This document shows positions 34,511-42,948 of a stretch of 64,000 nt of DNA, in pieces (position 1 is the first letter of the stretch; each line of letters opens with the position of its first letter). This stretch comes from Massilia phosphatilytica (GTDB lineage Bacteria > Pseudomonadota > Gammaproteobacteria > Burkholderiales > Burkholderiaceae_D), in NCBI RefSeq assembly GCF_002968015.1, contig NZ_PUIP01000024.1:23125-87124 (forward strand), read 5' to 3'. Both the position numbers and the translations under genes were made by a program. The notes beneath the pieces are model-generated. The model saw nothing but the letters and a program-made list of their open reading frames with translations, made no database searches and was not told the origin of the DNA.

Positions 34511-36079
34511 TCAGGCAGTCGCCACGTCGGACAGCGGGAGGGTAATGGCGACGAGGGTGCCTTCGCCGGGGCGCGACTGCACGTGGATGCTGCCGCCGAC
34601 GGCGAACACGCGCTCGCGCATGCCGATGATGCCGATGCCTTCGGACGCCACGGCCGGGTCGAAGCCTTCGCCGTCGTCCTGCACTTCGATGTGCAGCGCG
34701 CCGTCTTCGTCGGACAGCGCGAGGCTCACGCGCGCAAAGCCCGCCTGCGAATGCTTCATGACGTTCGACAGCGCTTCCTGCACGATGCGGTAGGCGGAGA
34801 TCGCGAGCTCGTTGCCGATCTTCGAGAAATCGCCCTGCGATTCGAATTCGAAGTGCACGCCGGAGCTGCTGCGGTAATGGCTCACCATCTCCTCGACGGC
34901 GCCGTGCAGGCCGAGCATGTCCAGCACTTCCGGACGCAGGCGGCGCACGAGGCGGCGGCCGTTCGCGTACAGGTCCAGCGCCAGCTTGGTGATGGCTTGC
35001 GCCTTGGCGCGGATCTGGTCGATCTCGTCGCCCGGCGTGACCTTGGCCGCGAGCTGCTGGATCGTCTGCGATTCCAGGCGCACCGCGATCAGCGACGCGT
35101 TCAACTCGTCGTGGATCTCGACCGCGATGGATTTTCTCTCGTCCTCGATGATGCTGTTGACCTTCTGGATCAGCTTGCGCTTTTCGGCGTCGGCGCGCAG
35201 CGCCTCGTTGCGCGACGCGAGCAGGTCGCGCGTGCGCTCGGCCACCTTGTTTTCCAGGTCCTGCTTCGACTGGTCCAGCGCGACGGACATCTCGCCGATC
35301 GACGCCTGCAATTCTCCCACCTCGCCACCCGTCGTGACCGGGAGCTGCACGCGGTAGTTGCCGCCGCGGATGCGCCGCAGCACGGAAATCGCCTCGCGCA
35401 GCGGCACGGTGAGGCTGCGCGCGAGGATGTACGCAAGCGCGCCGCTCGCGGCCAGCGCCAGCGCGGCCATCGCCAGCTCGACGCGGAAGCGGTGCAGCTG
35501 CTTGGCCAGCATGTTCGTGGGCGACATCGTCACGCGCACGAGGCCCACGACCTCCGTCGTCAACGTCGGCGGGCGCGTGTCGCTGGACGCGGAGACGTGC
35601 GGCGTGCCGTTGTCCGAGAACAGGTTGATCCACACGACCTGCTTGAAGATCGGCGCCTCGAACGAGCGGTTCTCGGCCTCGATCGGATGATCGGACATGG
35701 CAAACACCGTGTTCTGGCCGTTCATGTCGACGACGTCGATGCGGTACACGCTGCTGTCCGACTGCACGAGGCCATTGATGGTCAGGCGCAGGTCGGACAG
35801 GTTGCCGGAGATGACGTTGTATTCGCTGGTCTCGGCGAGCGCGCGCGCGAGGATGCGGCCGCGTTCCGCCAGTTCCTCGTCGACCTGCGCGCGGTGCGCG
35901 TACCACGAGTACCAGACGAAGGACGTGAACAGCAGGGTCACGGGCAGCATCGTGATGAAGGCCATGCGCAGGCCGATGCTCCAGCCGCGCCAGAACTGCA
36001 GCGCGCCGGGCCGCAGCTTCGCCGAGCGCAGCCTGGCGGCGCGCAGCGAGGCGTCACGGAGGGCGGCGGGGCGCTTCAT
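34511..36079 (-). CDS. sensor histidine kinase (NarX/HisKA_3 type)
   Basis: 522 aa. Two membrane segments (about 36-60 and 200-222) frame a periplasmic sensor domain; a HAMP domain (about 222-275) and coiled coil follow. The HisKA_3 site EIHDELNASL has the phospho-His at about H323, and the HATPase_c domain has NVMKHSQAG and GEGFDPAVASEGIGIIGMRER. Its start overlaps the end of the binding-protein gene by 4 bases (ATGA). It most likely phosphorylates the LuxR-type regulator at 37011-37661, two genes upstream. The binding protein between them may deliver the signal. Confidence 0.92.
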   Translation of the reverse strand: MKRPAALRDASLRAARLRSAKLRPGALQFWRGWSIGLRMAFITMLPVTLLFTSFVWYSWYAHRAQVDEELAERGRILARALAETSEYNVISGNLSDLRLTINGLVQSDSSVYRIDVVDMNGQNTVFAMSDHPIEAENRSFEAPIFKQVVWINLFSDNGTPHVSASSDTRPPTLTTEVVGLVRVTMSPTNMLAKQLHRFRVELAMAALALAASGALAYILARSLTVPLREAISVLRRIRGGNYRVQLPVTTGGEVGELQASIGEMSVALDQSKQDLENKVAERTRDLLASRNEALRADAEKRKLIQKVNSIIEDERKSIAVEIHDELNASLIAVRLESQTIQQLAAKVTPGDEIDQIRAKAQAITKLALDLYANGRRLVRRLRPEVLDMLGLHGAVEEMVSHYRSSSGVHFEFESQGDFSKIGNELAISAYRIVQEALSNVMKHSQAGFARVSLALSDEDGALHIEVQDDGEGFDPAVASEGIGIIGMRERVFAVGGSIHVQSRPGEGTLVAITLPLSDVATA

Positions 36080-36984
36080 GGCTGGCGTGCCGGCAGGGGC
36101 CGGGCGAACTTGCGCACGTGGTCCGGCACCTCGACGTCGAGCGAGCGCGCGACGCCCTCGTTGACGATGGTGTGGAAGTAGCGCGGGAACTGGGGCGCCG
36201 GCAGCTCGCCGCCGGCCACGTAGCTGGCCACGATCTCGGCCACTTGGGCGTTGATGTCCTCGACCTCGGAATACGTCGTCGCCAGGGCGCCGGCCTTGAC
36301 CATGTCGGCGGAGAAGCCGATCACGCCCTGTTTTTTGCGGTAGGCCGAGAGCAGGATGTTGCGGAAGTGTTCCGGGTTGTAGACGGCGCTGTCGGGCAGC
36401 GCCAGCAGCACGTCGATCTGTCCGATCTGGCCCAGCAGCCGGTTGATGTTCTCGTCGGAGTCGGCCTGCAACACGTTCACGTGCTCGTTTTCCAGCAGCG
36501 GCCTGAGGAAGGCGGTGTCCGGCCCGAGGATGGCGGCCACGCGCACGGGACGCCGGTACAGCAGCGCGACGAGGCGCAACTGGTCGGCCGGCGCGGGTTC
36601 CGCGTACACGGCCGTGAACATTGCTGCGCGCGCGGCCGGCAACGTGCCGAGGATCGAGCGCACGACCTGGCTCGACGTGAACGTGGAAACGACCACGCAG
36701 TCGCAGCGGCGCTGCGCCACGTCGCGCAGCGCGGCCGGGCCGACGGTCACGTACAGCATGCGCCGGTGCTGGGCCAGTTCAGTGCGGAACACGGCGAACA
36801 CGGGCACGAGACGGCGCGTGATGTCGTCCACGATGCGGCGCGTGATGGCGCTGTCATCCGTCGTGACGATCTGGAAGCGGTAGCCCTGCACGGGTTCCGG
36901 CTTGACGTCGCGCGTGGTGAACGCGTGCGCGGACGTGGCCAGCGCCAGCGCGGCCAGCAGGCCTGTTCTCATCAACCGGAACAT
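36076..36984 (-). CDS. ABC_sub_bind-type periplasmic binding protein
   Basis: 302 aa from ATG 36984 (MFRLMRTGLL); ATG 36972 is an alternative. A signal peptide ends at AHA near residue 22. The fold reads as a type I binding protein of the PF04392 kind: YVTVGPAALRDVAQRRCD near 100, RRPVRVAAILGPDTAFL near 160, and KKQGVIGFSADMVKAGALATTYS near 245. It sits between the regulator and kinase genes, 26 bases after the first and overlapping the second. No permease genes are nearby, so a sensing role for the kinase is more likely than transport; this is inference. Confidence 0.82.
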   Translation of the reverse strand: MFRLMRTGLLAALALATSAHAFTTRDVKPEPVQGYRFQIVTTDDSAITRRIVDDITRRLVPVFAVFRTELAQHRRMLYVTVGPAALRDVAQRRCDCVVVSTFTSSQVVRSILGTLPAARAAMFTAVYAEPAPADQLRLVALLYRRPVRVAAILGPDTAFLRPLLENEHVNVLQADSDENINRLLGQIGQIDVLLALPDSAVYNPEHFRNILLSAYRKKQGVIGFSADMVKAGALATTYSEVEDINAQVAEIVASYVAGGELPAPQFPRYFHTIVNEGVARSLDVEVPDHVRKFARPLPARQP

Positions 36985-37010
36985 GGACGACGGCACGGCG
37001 CTACGACGCT

Positions 37011-37661
37011 TCAGGGCTCGATCAAGCCGTGCTTGACGGCGAGCTTGGTGATGTACGCCTGCCGGTGAACGCCCAGCTTTTCCTTCACGGACTGGCTGAT
37101 GTTGCTGATGGTCTTGGTCGACAGGTTGAGACGCTCGGCGATCTCCATGTTGGTCAGGCCCTCGGCCATCAGCTTGAAGATCTCCAGGCTGCGCTCGTCC
37201 AGCTGCGACTGCGGCGAGACGTCGCCGCGCACGGCCAGGCTGGCCAGGCGCTCCGCGATCTGCGGCAGGAAGTACAGCTTGCCGGCATGCGCGTGGCGCA
37301 CGGCGTCGGCCAGGTCGGCCGGGTCGCAATCCTTGGTGACGAACGCATGCGCGCCCAGGCGGTAGGTTTCCTTGATCAGGCTGTCCTGGTCGAACTGGCT
37401 GAGGAAGACGATCTTGGCCTTGGGGTCGTTCCTGAGGATGTTCTGCGCCGCATCCATCCCCGTCAGCTCGGTGCCGAAGCGGATGTCGAGCACCGCCACG
37501 TCCGGCCGGAACTCCGCATACATGGCCGCCGCTTCGCTCGGACTCTTGGCCTGGCCCACCACTTCCATTCCCTGCGCCGACAAGGACATCGCGAACCCGG
37601 TCATCACGATCGGGTGGTCGTCCGCCAGCATGACGCGGATCGGCTTTTGCTCTTTCTGCAC
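37011..37661 (-). CDS. NarL/LuxR-family response regulator
   Basis: 216 aa from a GTG at 37661 with GGAG about 9 bases upstream. The receiver domain has D14-D15 acidic residues, phospho-acceptor D59 (VAVLDIRFG) and the conserved Lys in FVTKDCDP. The C-terminal LuxR helix-turn-helix at about 148-212 includes EIFKLMAEGLTNMEIAERLN and STKTISNISQ. It is the first gene of the regulator/binding protein/kinase operon and is divergent from the TonB-like gene, so it may control both transcripts. Confidence 0.93.
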   Translation of the reverse strand: MQKEQKPIRVMLADDHPIVMTGFAMSLSAQGMEVVGQAKSPSEAAAMYAEFRPDVAVLDIRFGTELTGMDAAQNILRNDPKAKIVFLSQFDQDSLIKETYRLGAHAFVTKDCDPADLADAVRHAHAGKLYFLPQIAERLASLAVRGDVSPQSQLDERSLEIFKLMAEGLTNMEIAERLNLSTKTISNISQSVKEKLGVHRQAYITKLAVKHGLIEP

Positions 37662-37839
37662 GTTCGATTCTCCAGGCTACTTCTGCTTTCAGGCGAAAGC
37701 ACAGAGACGATTATTCCACACAACAGCACCGGGCGCGAGGCGGCTTGCGACCATTTTCCTACACGTCAAGACGGCCTCATCAATCAAGTGGAATTACATA
37801 TTGCTACGAAATCGCTTTACCGATTGCTAGGACATAGCA

Positions 37840-37845
37840 TATATT
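37840..37845 (+). promoter_or_regulatory. possible -10 (TATATT) for the TonB-like gene
   Basis: TATATT at 37840-37845 lies 17 bases after a weak -35 (TTACCG, 37817-37822). It sits in an AT-rich stretch within the 261-base divergent gap, giving a leader of about 70 bases. No gene is seen in the rest of the gap. Confidence 0.35.
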
Positions 37846-37922
37846 GATTCCGTTCGATGGATTTCCCGCTTCACTCCGCTTTACATCCGGCAACGCCGGC
37901 AACAACAACAAGGAGGATGGCC

Positions 37923-38591
37923 ATGCAATTCACGAGTCTCACGAGCGGCAACCGCCCCGATACGAAAGCCGCGAAATTCGCCCTCGTCGCCGCCTTGCAC
38001 GTCGCCGTCGGCGCCGTGTTCATCCACAGCATGAGCACGAAGAAGATTTCCCTGTCCAGCCTGCCGGAACAGGTGCTCGTCATGATCGAGCCGGAGCGGA
38101 CGCCGCCGCCGCCCCCGCCCGAGCCGCCGAAACCGGCGCAGCAAGTGGCACCGCCGGAGGTCGTGGTGCCGAAGGTCGAGGTGGACGTGGCCCCGCCGCC
38201 GGTGCCGAATCCCATCCAGGCGACCACGGCATCCGATCCGTCGCCGTTCCCGGCCATGCCGTCCGACCCCATGCCGGAAGCACCGGCCACGGCCAGCGCC
38301 AACCCCGGCCAGATGCGCACGGCGGTGTTCGCCGACGCCAGCGGCTGCGCCCTGCCCGACTATCCGGCCGCGGCCGCGCGCCGCGGCGACGCCGGCACCA
38401 CGACGCTGGCGCTGCTCGTGGGCGCCGACGGCCGCGTGAGTTCCTCGCGCATCGAACAATCGAGCGGGTCGCGCGACCTCGATCGCGCCGCCATCAATGC
38501 CCTGACGCTGTGCAAATTCAAGCCCGCCACCAACAACGGCGTGGCGGAAGCCGGCTGGGCGAAGCTGGCCTTCGTCTGGAATCTCGACTAG
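37923..38591 (+). CDS. TonB-family energy transducer
   Basis: 222 aa. AGGAGG at 37911-37916 is 6 bases before ATG 37923; the ATG at 37917 is too close to serve. One membrane segment lies at about 18-38, then a Pro-rich arm (ERTPPPPPPEPPKP near 60-75), and a C-terminal TonB domain (CALPDYPAAAARRGDAG and TTLALLVGADGRVSSSRIEQ) with two Cys that may form a disulfide. No ExbB/ExbD genes are adjacent. It probably passes energy to an outer-membrane receptor encoded elsewhere. A strong terminator follows. Confidence 0.88.
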   Translation: MQFTSLTSGNRPDTKAAKFALVAALHVAVGAVFIHSMSTKKISLSSLPEQVLVMIEPERTPPPPPPEPPKPAQQVAPPEVVVPKVEVDVAPPPVPNPIQATTASDPSPFPAMPSDPMPEAPATASANPGQMRTAVFADASGCALPDYPAAAARRGDAGTTTLALLVGADGRVSSSRIEQSSGSRDLDRAAINALTLCKFKPATNNGVAEAGWAKLAFVWNLD

Positions 38592-38608
38592 TTCTGTTGT
38601 CCCTCCTT

Positions 38609-38633
38609 GCCCGCCTCCCGGCGGGCTTTTTTT
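38609..38633 (+). terminator. rho-independent terminator after the TonB-like gene
   Basis: GCCCGCC (38609-38615), loop TCCC, GGCGGGC (38620-38626), then seven T. It lies 17 bases after the stop codon. Confidence 0.92.
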
Positions 38634-38667
38634 GTGCAAAAAACCATAACAACAAAGGGAGACGCAC

Positions 38668-40944
38668 ATGCGTCACATACCTCGACTGGCCATCTGGACG
38701 GCGGCCGGTAGCCTGGCGCTGCTCGCCTTTCTCATGCTGCAGCCGCATGCGGCGCCGGTACCGACCGGCCCGTTCGTCCCCGGCTTCAGCGCAGCGCGCG
38801 CGAAGGCGCACGTGCAGGTGCTCGCGCAGGCGCCGCGTCCGGCCGGCAGCGGCACCAACGCCCGCGCGCGCGACTACCTGCTGGCGCGCATCCGCGCCCT
38901 CGGCCTCGAACCCGAAGTCCAGGTCGACACCGTGTCCGCGACGTCGTGGGACTGGATGTCGCATGGACAGAGCACGATGGCGACCGCGCGCAACATCGTC
39001 GTGCGCAAGCGGGGCGCCGCGCGCCACGGCGCCGTGCTGGCCATGGCCCATTACGATTCCGCCGCGACGACGCCGGGCGCGGCCGACGGTGGCGCCTCCG
39101 CCGCCGCGCTGCTGGAAACCCTGCGCGTGCTGCAGGCCGGGCCGCCGCTCGACAACGACGTGCTGTTCGTCTTCACGGACGCCGACACGGTGCAAGCGAT
39201 GGGCGCGCGCGCGTTCATGCAATCGCATCCGTGGGCGCAGCGCGTGCGCGTCGCCCTGCGCTTCGATAACGCCGGCAACCGCGGGCCGCTGGAATTGATC
39301 GGTGCGGCGCACGCGGACGGCTTTGCGCTGGACGCCTGGGCACGCGGCGCGCCGCAACCGCGGGGTTCATCCTTCATGGCCGAGTTGTACGAGCGGCTGC
39401 CGCAAAGCGGCGGTGCCGCGCCGCTGGCCACCGGTGCCTTTCCCGTGCTGCACTTCGCAACGACGCAGGGGCCGCTGGGCTGGGAAGGCATGCACGACCT
39501 GCCGCAACGCCTGTCCAGCGCCAGCCTGCAGCACGAGGGTGACACGATGCTCGCGCTGCTGCGCCGCCTCGGCAACACCAACCTGGCGCTCGCCTCGCCC
39601 CCGCGCGGCCAGGTCTTTTTTGCGCTGCCGCTCATCGGCATGGTCCACTACGACTACCGGATGATCTGGCCGCTGGCGCTGCTCGCCTGCGCGCTGGGCG
39701 CTGCCGCCTGCCGCGCGGCCGTGCGCAACCGGATTTCCAGCACCGACATTGTCGACGCCACGTTCAGCGTCGTGTTCATCGCCATCGGCGCGACCTTCGC
39801 CGCCTACCTGTGCCGCGAAGCGCTGCCGGCACTGCAGGCGCGCTATCCGGCCGCGGTCCTCGCGGACGACGGCGGCGTGCGCTGGCAACTGGCGGCCTTC
39901 ATGCTGGTGCCGGCCGCCGTCTTCATCGCGCTGCAGCGGCGCCTGCAGCAGCGGCTCGGCGTCGCGGCGACGGCGCTGGGCGTGCTGCTCGCGGCCGACG
40001 TCGCACTCGTCGCGACCTGCGTGCGCGCCCCCGGCGCCAGCTACGCGCTGGCCTGGCCGCTGCTGGCCGGGCAAGGCGCCTGGCTCGCGCTCGTGGGCGC
40101 ACGCGCGTGGACGCCGGCCCGGCGCGCCGCCATCGCCGTCGCCGGGGCGCTGCCGGCCCTCGTCCTGCTGCTGCCCGCCGTGCACGGGAGCCTGGCGTTC
40201 TTCACGCCGGCGTGGCTCGTGCTGCCCTCGAGCCTCGTGTGCCTGCTGGCGGGGCTGTGCGGCATGGCGCTCGATGCACTCGCACGGCGCTGGCTCGTGC
40301 GGCCGCTGCTGGCCGGCGCCGGCGTCTCGTTCGGCATGGCGTATGCCGCCGTGCCGCAGGTGCCCGACCTGCCCGTGCCGAACCGGCTCGTGTACTACAA
40401 GGACACGCCGAGCTGGCAGACGTTCTGGCTGCATCCGGCCGGGCCGCTCGATGCGTGGACGCGGCAGGTCTTCCCCAACACGATGCACCCGTATCCGCTG
40501 CCCTATCTGTTCGGCCCCGACGCCGATCCCGTGTGGTACGCGGCCGCGCCAAAGGACGACAGCGTCGCCTGGCCCGACCTCGTCATCGACAAGGACGAGC
40601 GCAGCCCCCGGCGGCGCCATGTGGAATTCACGCTGCGTTCGAAGAACCGCGCACCCGACATTCTCGTGCGCGTGCAGGGCGCCTGCCCGTGGCGCACGAG
40701 CGTCAACGGCCGCGTGCTCACGGAGCATTCGTGCTTCACCTGGCACCTCACCCTGCACGGCATGGAAGACGAGCCGCTGCGCTTCGCGTTCGATTTCAAG
40801 GGCGATCCGCCGTTCCTCATCTACATCCAGGAGCGCATCCCCGGCCTGCCCGGCCGCGACCTGCCGCCCCGGCCCGCCGGCCTGCGGGCGCTGCTGCCGC
40901 TGTCGGGGACCACAGTGGCGGCCGACGTGCTGCGCTTCCGCTGA
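38668..40944 (+). CDS. M28-family membrane protein, probably catalytically inactive
   Basis: 758 aa with a clear ribosome site (GGGAGA). After an N-terminal membrane anchor, an M28-like domain covers about 45-305: H128 and D130 (AHYDS) and D140 (GAADGGAS) are kept, and HDLPQRL supplies the late His. But the EE pair that supplies the catalytic and a metal-binding Glu is D173-T174 (FVFTDADTVQAMG). About eight membrane segments (330-560) and a C-terminal soluble domain follow, the plan of Fxna/ER metallopeptidase-like M28 proteins. The missing Glu pair argues for a pseudo-peptidase or altered activity. An intact M28 gene follows 47 bases downstream. Confidence 0.85.
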   Translation: MRHIPRLAIWTAAGSLALLAFLMLQPHAAPVPTGPFVPGFSAARAKAHVQVLAQAPRPAGSGTNARARDYLLARIRALGLEPEVQVDTVSATSWDWMSHGQSTMATARNIVVRKRGAARHGAVLAMAHYDSAATTPGAADGGASAAALLETLRVLQAGPPLDNDVLFVFTDADTVQAMGARAFMQSHPWAQRVRVALRFDNAGNRGPLELIGAAHADGFALDAWARGAPQPRGSSFMAELYERLPQSGGAAPLATGAFPVLHFATTQGPLGWEGMHDLPQRLSSASLQHEGDTMLALLRRLGNTNLALASPPRGQVFFALPLIGMVHYDYRMIWPLALLACALGAAACRAAVRNRISSTDIVDATFSVVFIAIGATFAAYLCREALPALQARYPAAVLADDGGVRWQLAAFMLVPAAVFIALQRRLQQRLGVAATALGVLLAADVALVATCVRAPGASYALAWPLLAGQGAWLALVGARAWTPARRAAIAVAGALPALVLLLPAVHGSLAFFTPAWLVLPSSLVCLLAGLCGMALDALARRWLVRPLLAGAGVSFGMAYAAVPQVPDLPVPNRLVYYKDTPSWQTFWLHPAGPLDAWTRQVFPNTMHPYPLPYLFGPDADPVWYAAAPKDDSVAWPDLVIDKDERSPRRRHVEFTLRSKNRAPDILVRVQGACPWRTSVNGRVLTEHSCFTWHLTLHGMEDEPLRFAFDFKGDPPFLIYIQERIPGLPGRDLPPRPAGLRALLPLSGTTVAADVLRFR

Positions 40945-40991
40945 GCGCGCTGCTCTACAATGCGGGTCCGTACAACGACCCGCATCTATCC

Positions 40992-42620
40992 ATGCTCAAG
41001 ATCGTCTTCATGGCCGGCGCCGCCACCCTGGCGCTGGCCTCGACTGCCCACGCCGCATCTGTCCAGCAATTTTCTGCCACCGTCCAGGAAGCGCCGCTGC
41101 GCGCCCACCTGGCCTTCCTGTCGTCCGACTTGCTGGAGGGCCGCGGCACCGGCCAGCGCGGCGGCGACCTCACCGTCGCCTACCTGGAAGCGCAGGCGCA
41201 GGCGGCCGGCCTGCGTCCCGCCAACGGCAACAGCTACCGCCAGGCCGTCAACATCGCCGGCGTGAAGGCGCAGCCGCAGGACAGCACCGTCGCGCTGGTC
41301 GCGGGCGGCAAAGCGCTGCCGCTCGCCTTCGGCAAGGACTGGGTGTGGGCGCCGGGCGATGCGCGGCCCGCGCACGATCTCGACGCGCCGCTCGTCTTCG
41401 CCGGCTACGGCATCACGGCGCCGGAAGAAGGCGGCTGGGACGACTACAAGGGCGTGGACGTCAAGGGCAAGGTGCTCGTCATGCTCGTCAACGATCCCGC
41501 GCCGACCCCTGCGGAACCGAACCGCTTCGCCGGCAAGAGCCTTACCTATTACGGCCGCTGGACGTATAAATTCGAGGAGGCGGCACGCCGCGGCGCGGCT
41601 GGCGTCCTGCTGATCCACACGGATGCATCGGCCTCGTACGGCTGGGGCGTCGTGCACAACAGCTGGACGGCCGAGCGCTTCCAGCTGGCCGACGCCGACC
41701 TCGGCACCGGACTGCAAGGCTGGATCACGGACGCCACGGCACGCGCGCTGTTCACGGCCGCCGGCCAGGACCTCGACAAGCTGCGCGCGGCGGCGGAAGA
41801 CAAATCGTTCAAGCCGGTCGAGTTGAATGCACGCGTGACCGGCCACGCGCAGGCGGCCGTGCGCACGCTGCAGCAGTTCAACGTGGCCGGCGTCGTGCCG
41901 GGCACCGATCCGAAGCTGAAGAACGACGTGGTCATCTATTCGGCTCACTGGGACCACCTCGGCAAGCAGGGAGACACAGGCGACACGATCTACAACGGCG
42001 CCGTCGACAACGCCTCCGGCAGCGCGGGCCTGCTGGCGATGGCGCAGGAAGCGGCACGCCATCCCGCCAGGCGCAGCCAGATGTTTTTATGGGTCGCGGC
42101 CGAAGAACAGGGCCTGCTGGGCAGCGCGGCCTATGCGGCCCGGCCCCTGTGGCCGCTGGACAGAACGGCGGCGGCGCTGAACCTGGACAGCCTGAACTTC
42201 GTCGCGGCCGCGAAGGACATCGGCGTGCGCGGCAGCGAGCGTTCCGACCTGGGCGCCATGGCGGCGGCGACCGCGAAGGCGATGCACCTCGCCGTAGCGA
42301 AGGCGGGCCCCGACCTGGGCGGCGGCTACTTCCGCAGCGACCACTTCAGCTTCGCCAAGGCGGGCGTGCCGGCGTTTTCCATTTCCGGCGGACGTGACTG
42401 GGTGAAGGATAAAGAGGCGAACGACGCGAAACAGAAGGCCTACGGCCCGCGCTACCACCAGGCCGACGACGAATACGATCCGGCCTGGGATCTGGCGGGC
42501 ATGGTGCAGCAGGCGCAGTTCACGCTGAACCTCGGCCGCATGGTGGCGGATGCGCCGGACATGCCGGCGTGGAAGAAGGGCGATCAGTTCGGGAAGATCA
42601 GGGAGACGGCGGGCCGCTAG
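40992..42620 (+). CDS. M28-family aminopeptidase with PA domain, exported
   Basis: 542 aa with a signal peptide (MLKIVFMAGAATLALASTAHA). A PA (protease-associated) domain insertion covers about 130-290. All M28 zinc residues are visible: H319 and D321 (SAHWDHLG), D339 (GAVDNASGSAG), the pair E371-E372 (VAAEEQGLLGS), Asp in LNLDSLN and the late His in RYHQADDEYD. Likely a periplasmic or secreted aminopeptidase. It shares the strand with the degenerate M28 gene. A TACAAT (40956-40961) in the gap could be its own -10. Confidence 0.9.
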   Translation: MLKIVFMAGAATLALASTAHAASVQQFSATVQEAPLRAHLAFLSSDLLEGRGTGQRGGDLTVAYLEAQAQAAGLRPANGNSYRQAVNIAGVKAQPQDSTVALVAGGKALPLAFGKDWVWAPGDARPAHDLDAPLVFAGYGITAPEEGGWDDYKGVDVKGKVLVMLVNDPAPTPAEPNRFAGKSLTYYGRWTYKFEEAARRGAAGVLLIHTDASASYGWGVVHNSWTAERFQLADADLGTGLQGWITDATARALFTAAGQDLDKLRAAAEDKSFKPVELNARVTGHAQAAVRTLQQFNVAGVVPGTDPKLKNDVVIYSAHWDHLGKQGDTGDTIYNGAVDNASGSAGLLAMAQEAARHPARRSQMFLWVAAEEQGLLGSAAYAARPLWPLDRTAAALNLDSLNFVAAAKDIGVRGSERSDLGAMAAATAKAMHLAVAKAGPDLGGGYFRSDHFSFAKAGVPAFSISGGRDWVKDKEANDAKQKAYGPRYHQADDEYDPAWDLAGMVQQAQFTLNLGRMVADAPDMPAWKKGDQFGKIRETAGR

Positions 42621-42636
42621 CGAAAGGTTCCCCTCA

Positions 42637-42652
42637 CATGCCGTGCGGCATG
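42637..42652. repeat. perfect hairpin CATGCCG-TG-CGGCATG
   Basis: 7-bp arms, 17 bases after the M28 stop, without a T-run. Possibly an mRNA-end structure. The remaining 42653-42948 holds one small minus-strand ORF and nothing else recognisable. Confidence 0.4.
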
Positions 42653-42674
42653 CGTATCGCTGTTATTGTGAGCG

Positions 42675-42815
42675 TCAAGGGCCGCGCCGTCTCCCCCTCC
42701 CCGCCGACAACACGAGCAGCCCCAGCGCGACGACAACGAGCGCGAGGCCGGCAACACCCGGCACGCGCGACGGGTCGGTCAGCGCATACGTGGCCAGGAC
42801 GCTGTAAAAGTCCAT
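42675..42815 (-). CDS. small membrane protein, 46 aa, hypothetical
   Basis: An ATG (42815) to TGA (42675) frame of 46 codons. It reads MDFYSVLATYALTDPSRVPG, then one hydrophobic helix (about 20-37: VAGLALVVVALGLLVLSAG) and an Arg-rich end (GRGRRRGP), the positive-inside layout of a small single-pass protein. A weak GGGA lies about 9 bases before the ATG. It sits alone in a 328-base gap. I do not recognise it, and only the composition and topology argue that it is real. Confidence 0.45.
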   Translation of the reverse strand: MDFYSVLATYALTDPSRVPGVAGLALVVVALGLLVLSAGRGRRRGP

Positions 42816-42948
42816 GTTCGTTTCCCGTGAATGATCGATGAGATAGCGGGCAGGGACCGCGGCTTCTGCCGGGCCCCTGCTTCGAGCTTGACGCCATGAT
42901 AGAAAAATCGCCGGCGCGATCCCAGCCCCACCGGTGGGGTTTTATCGG

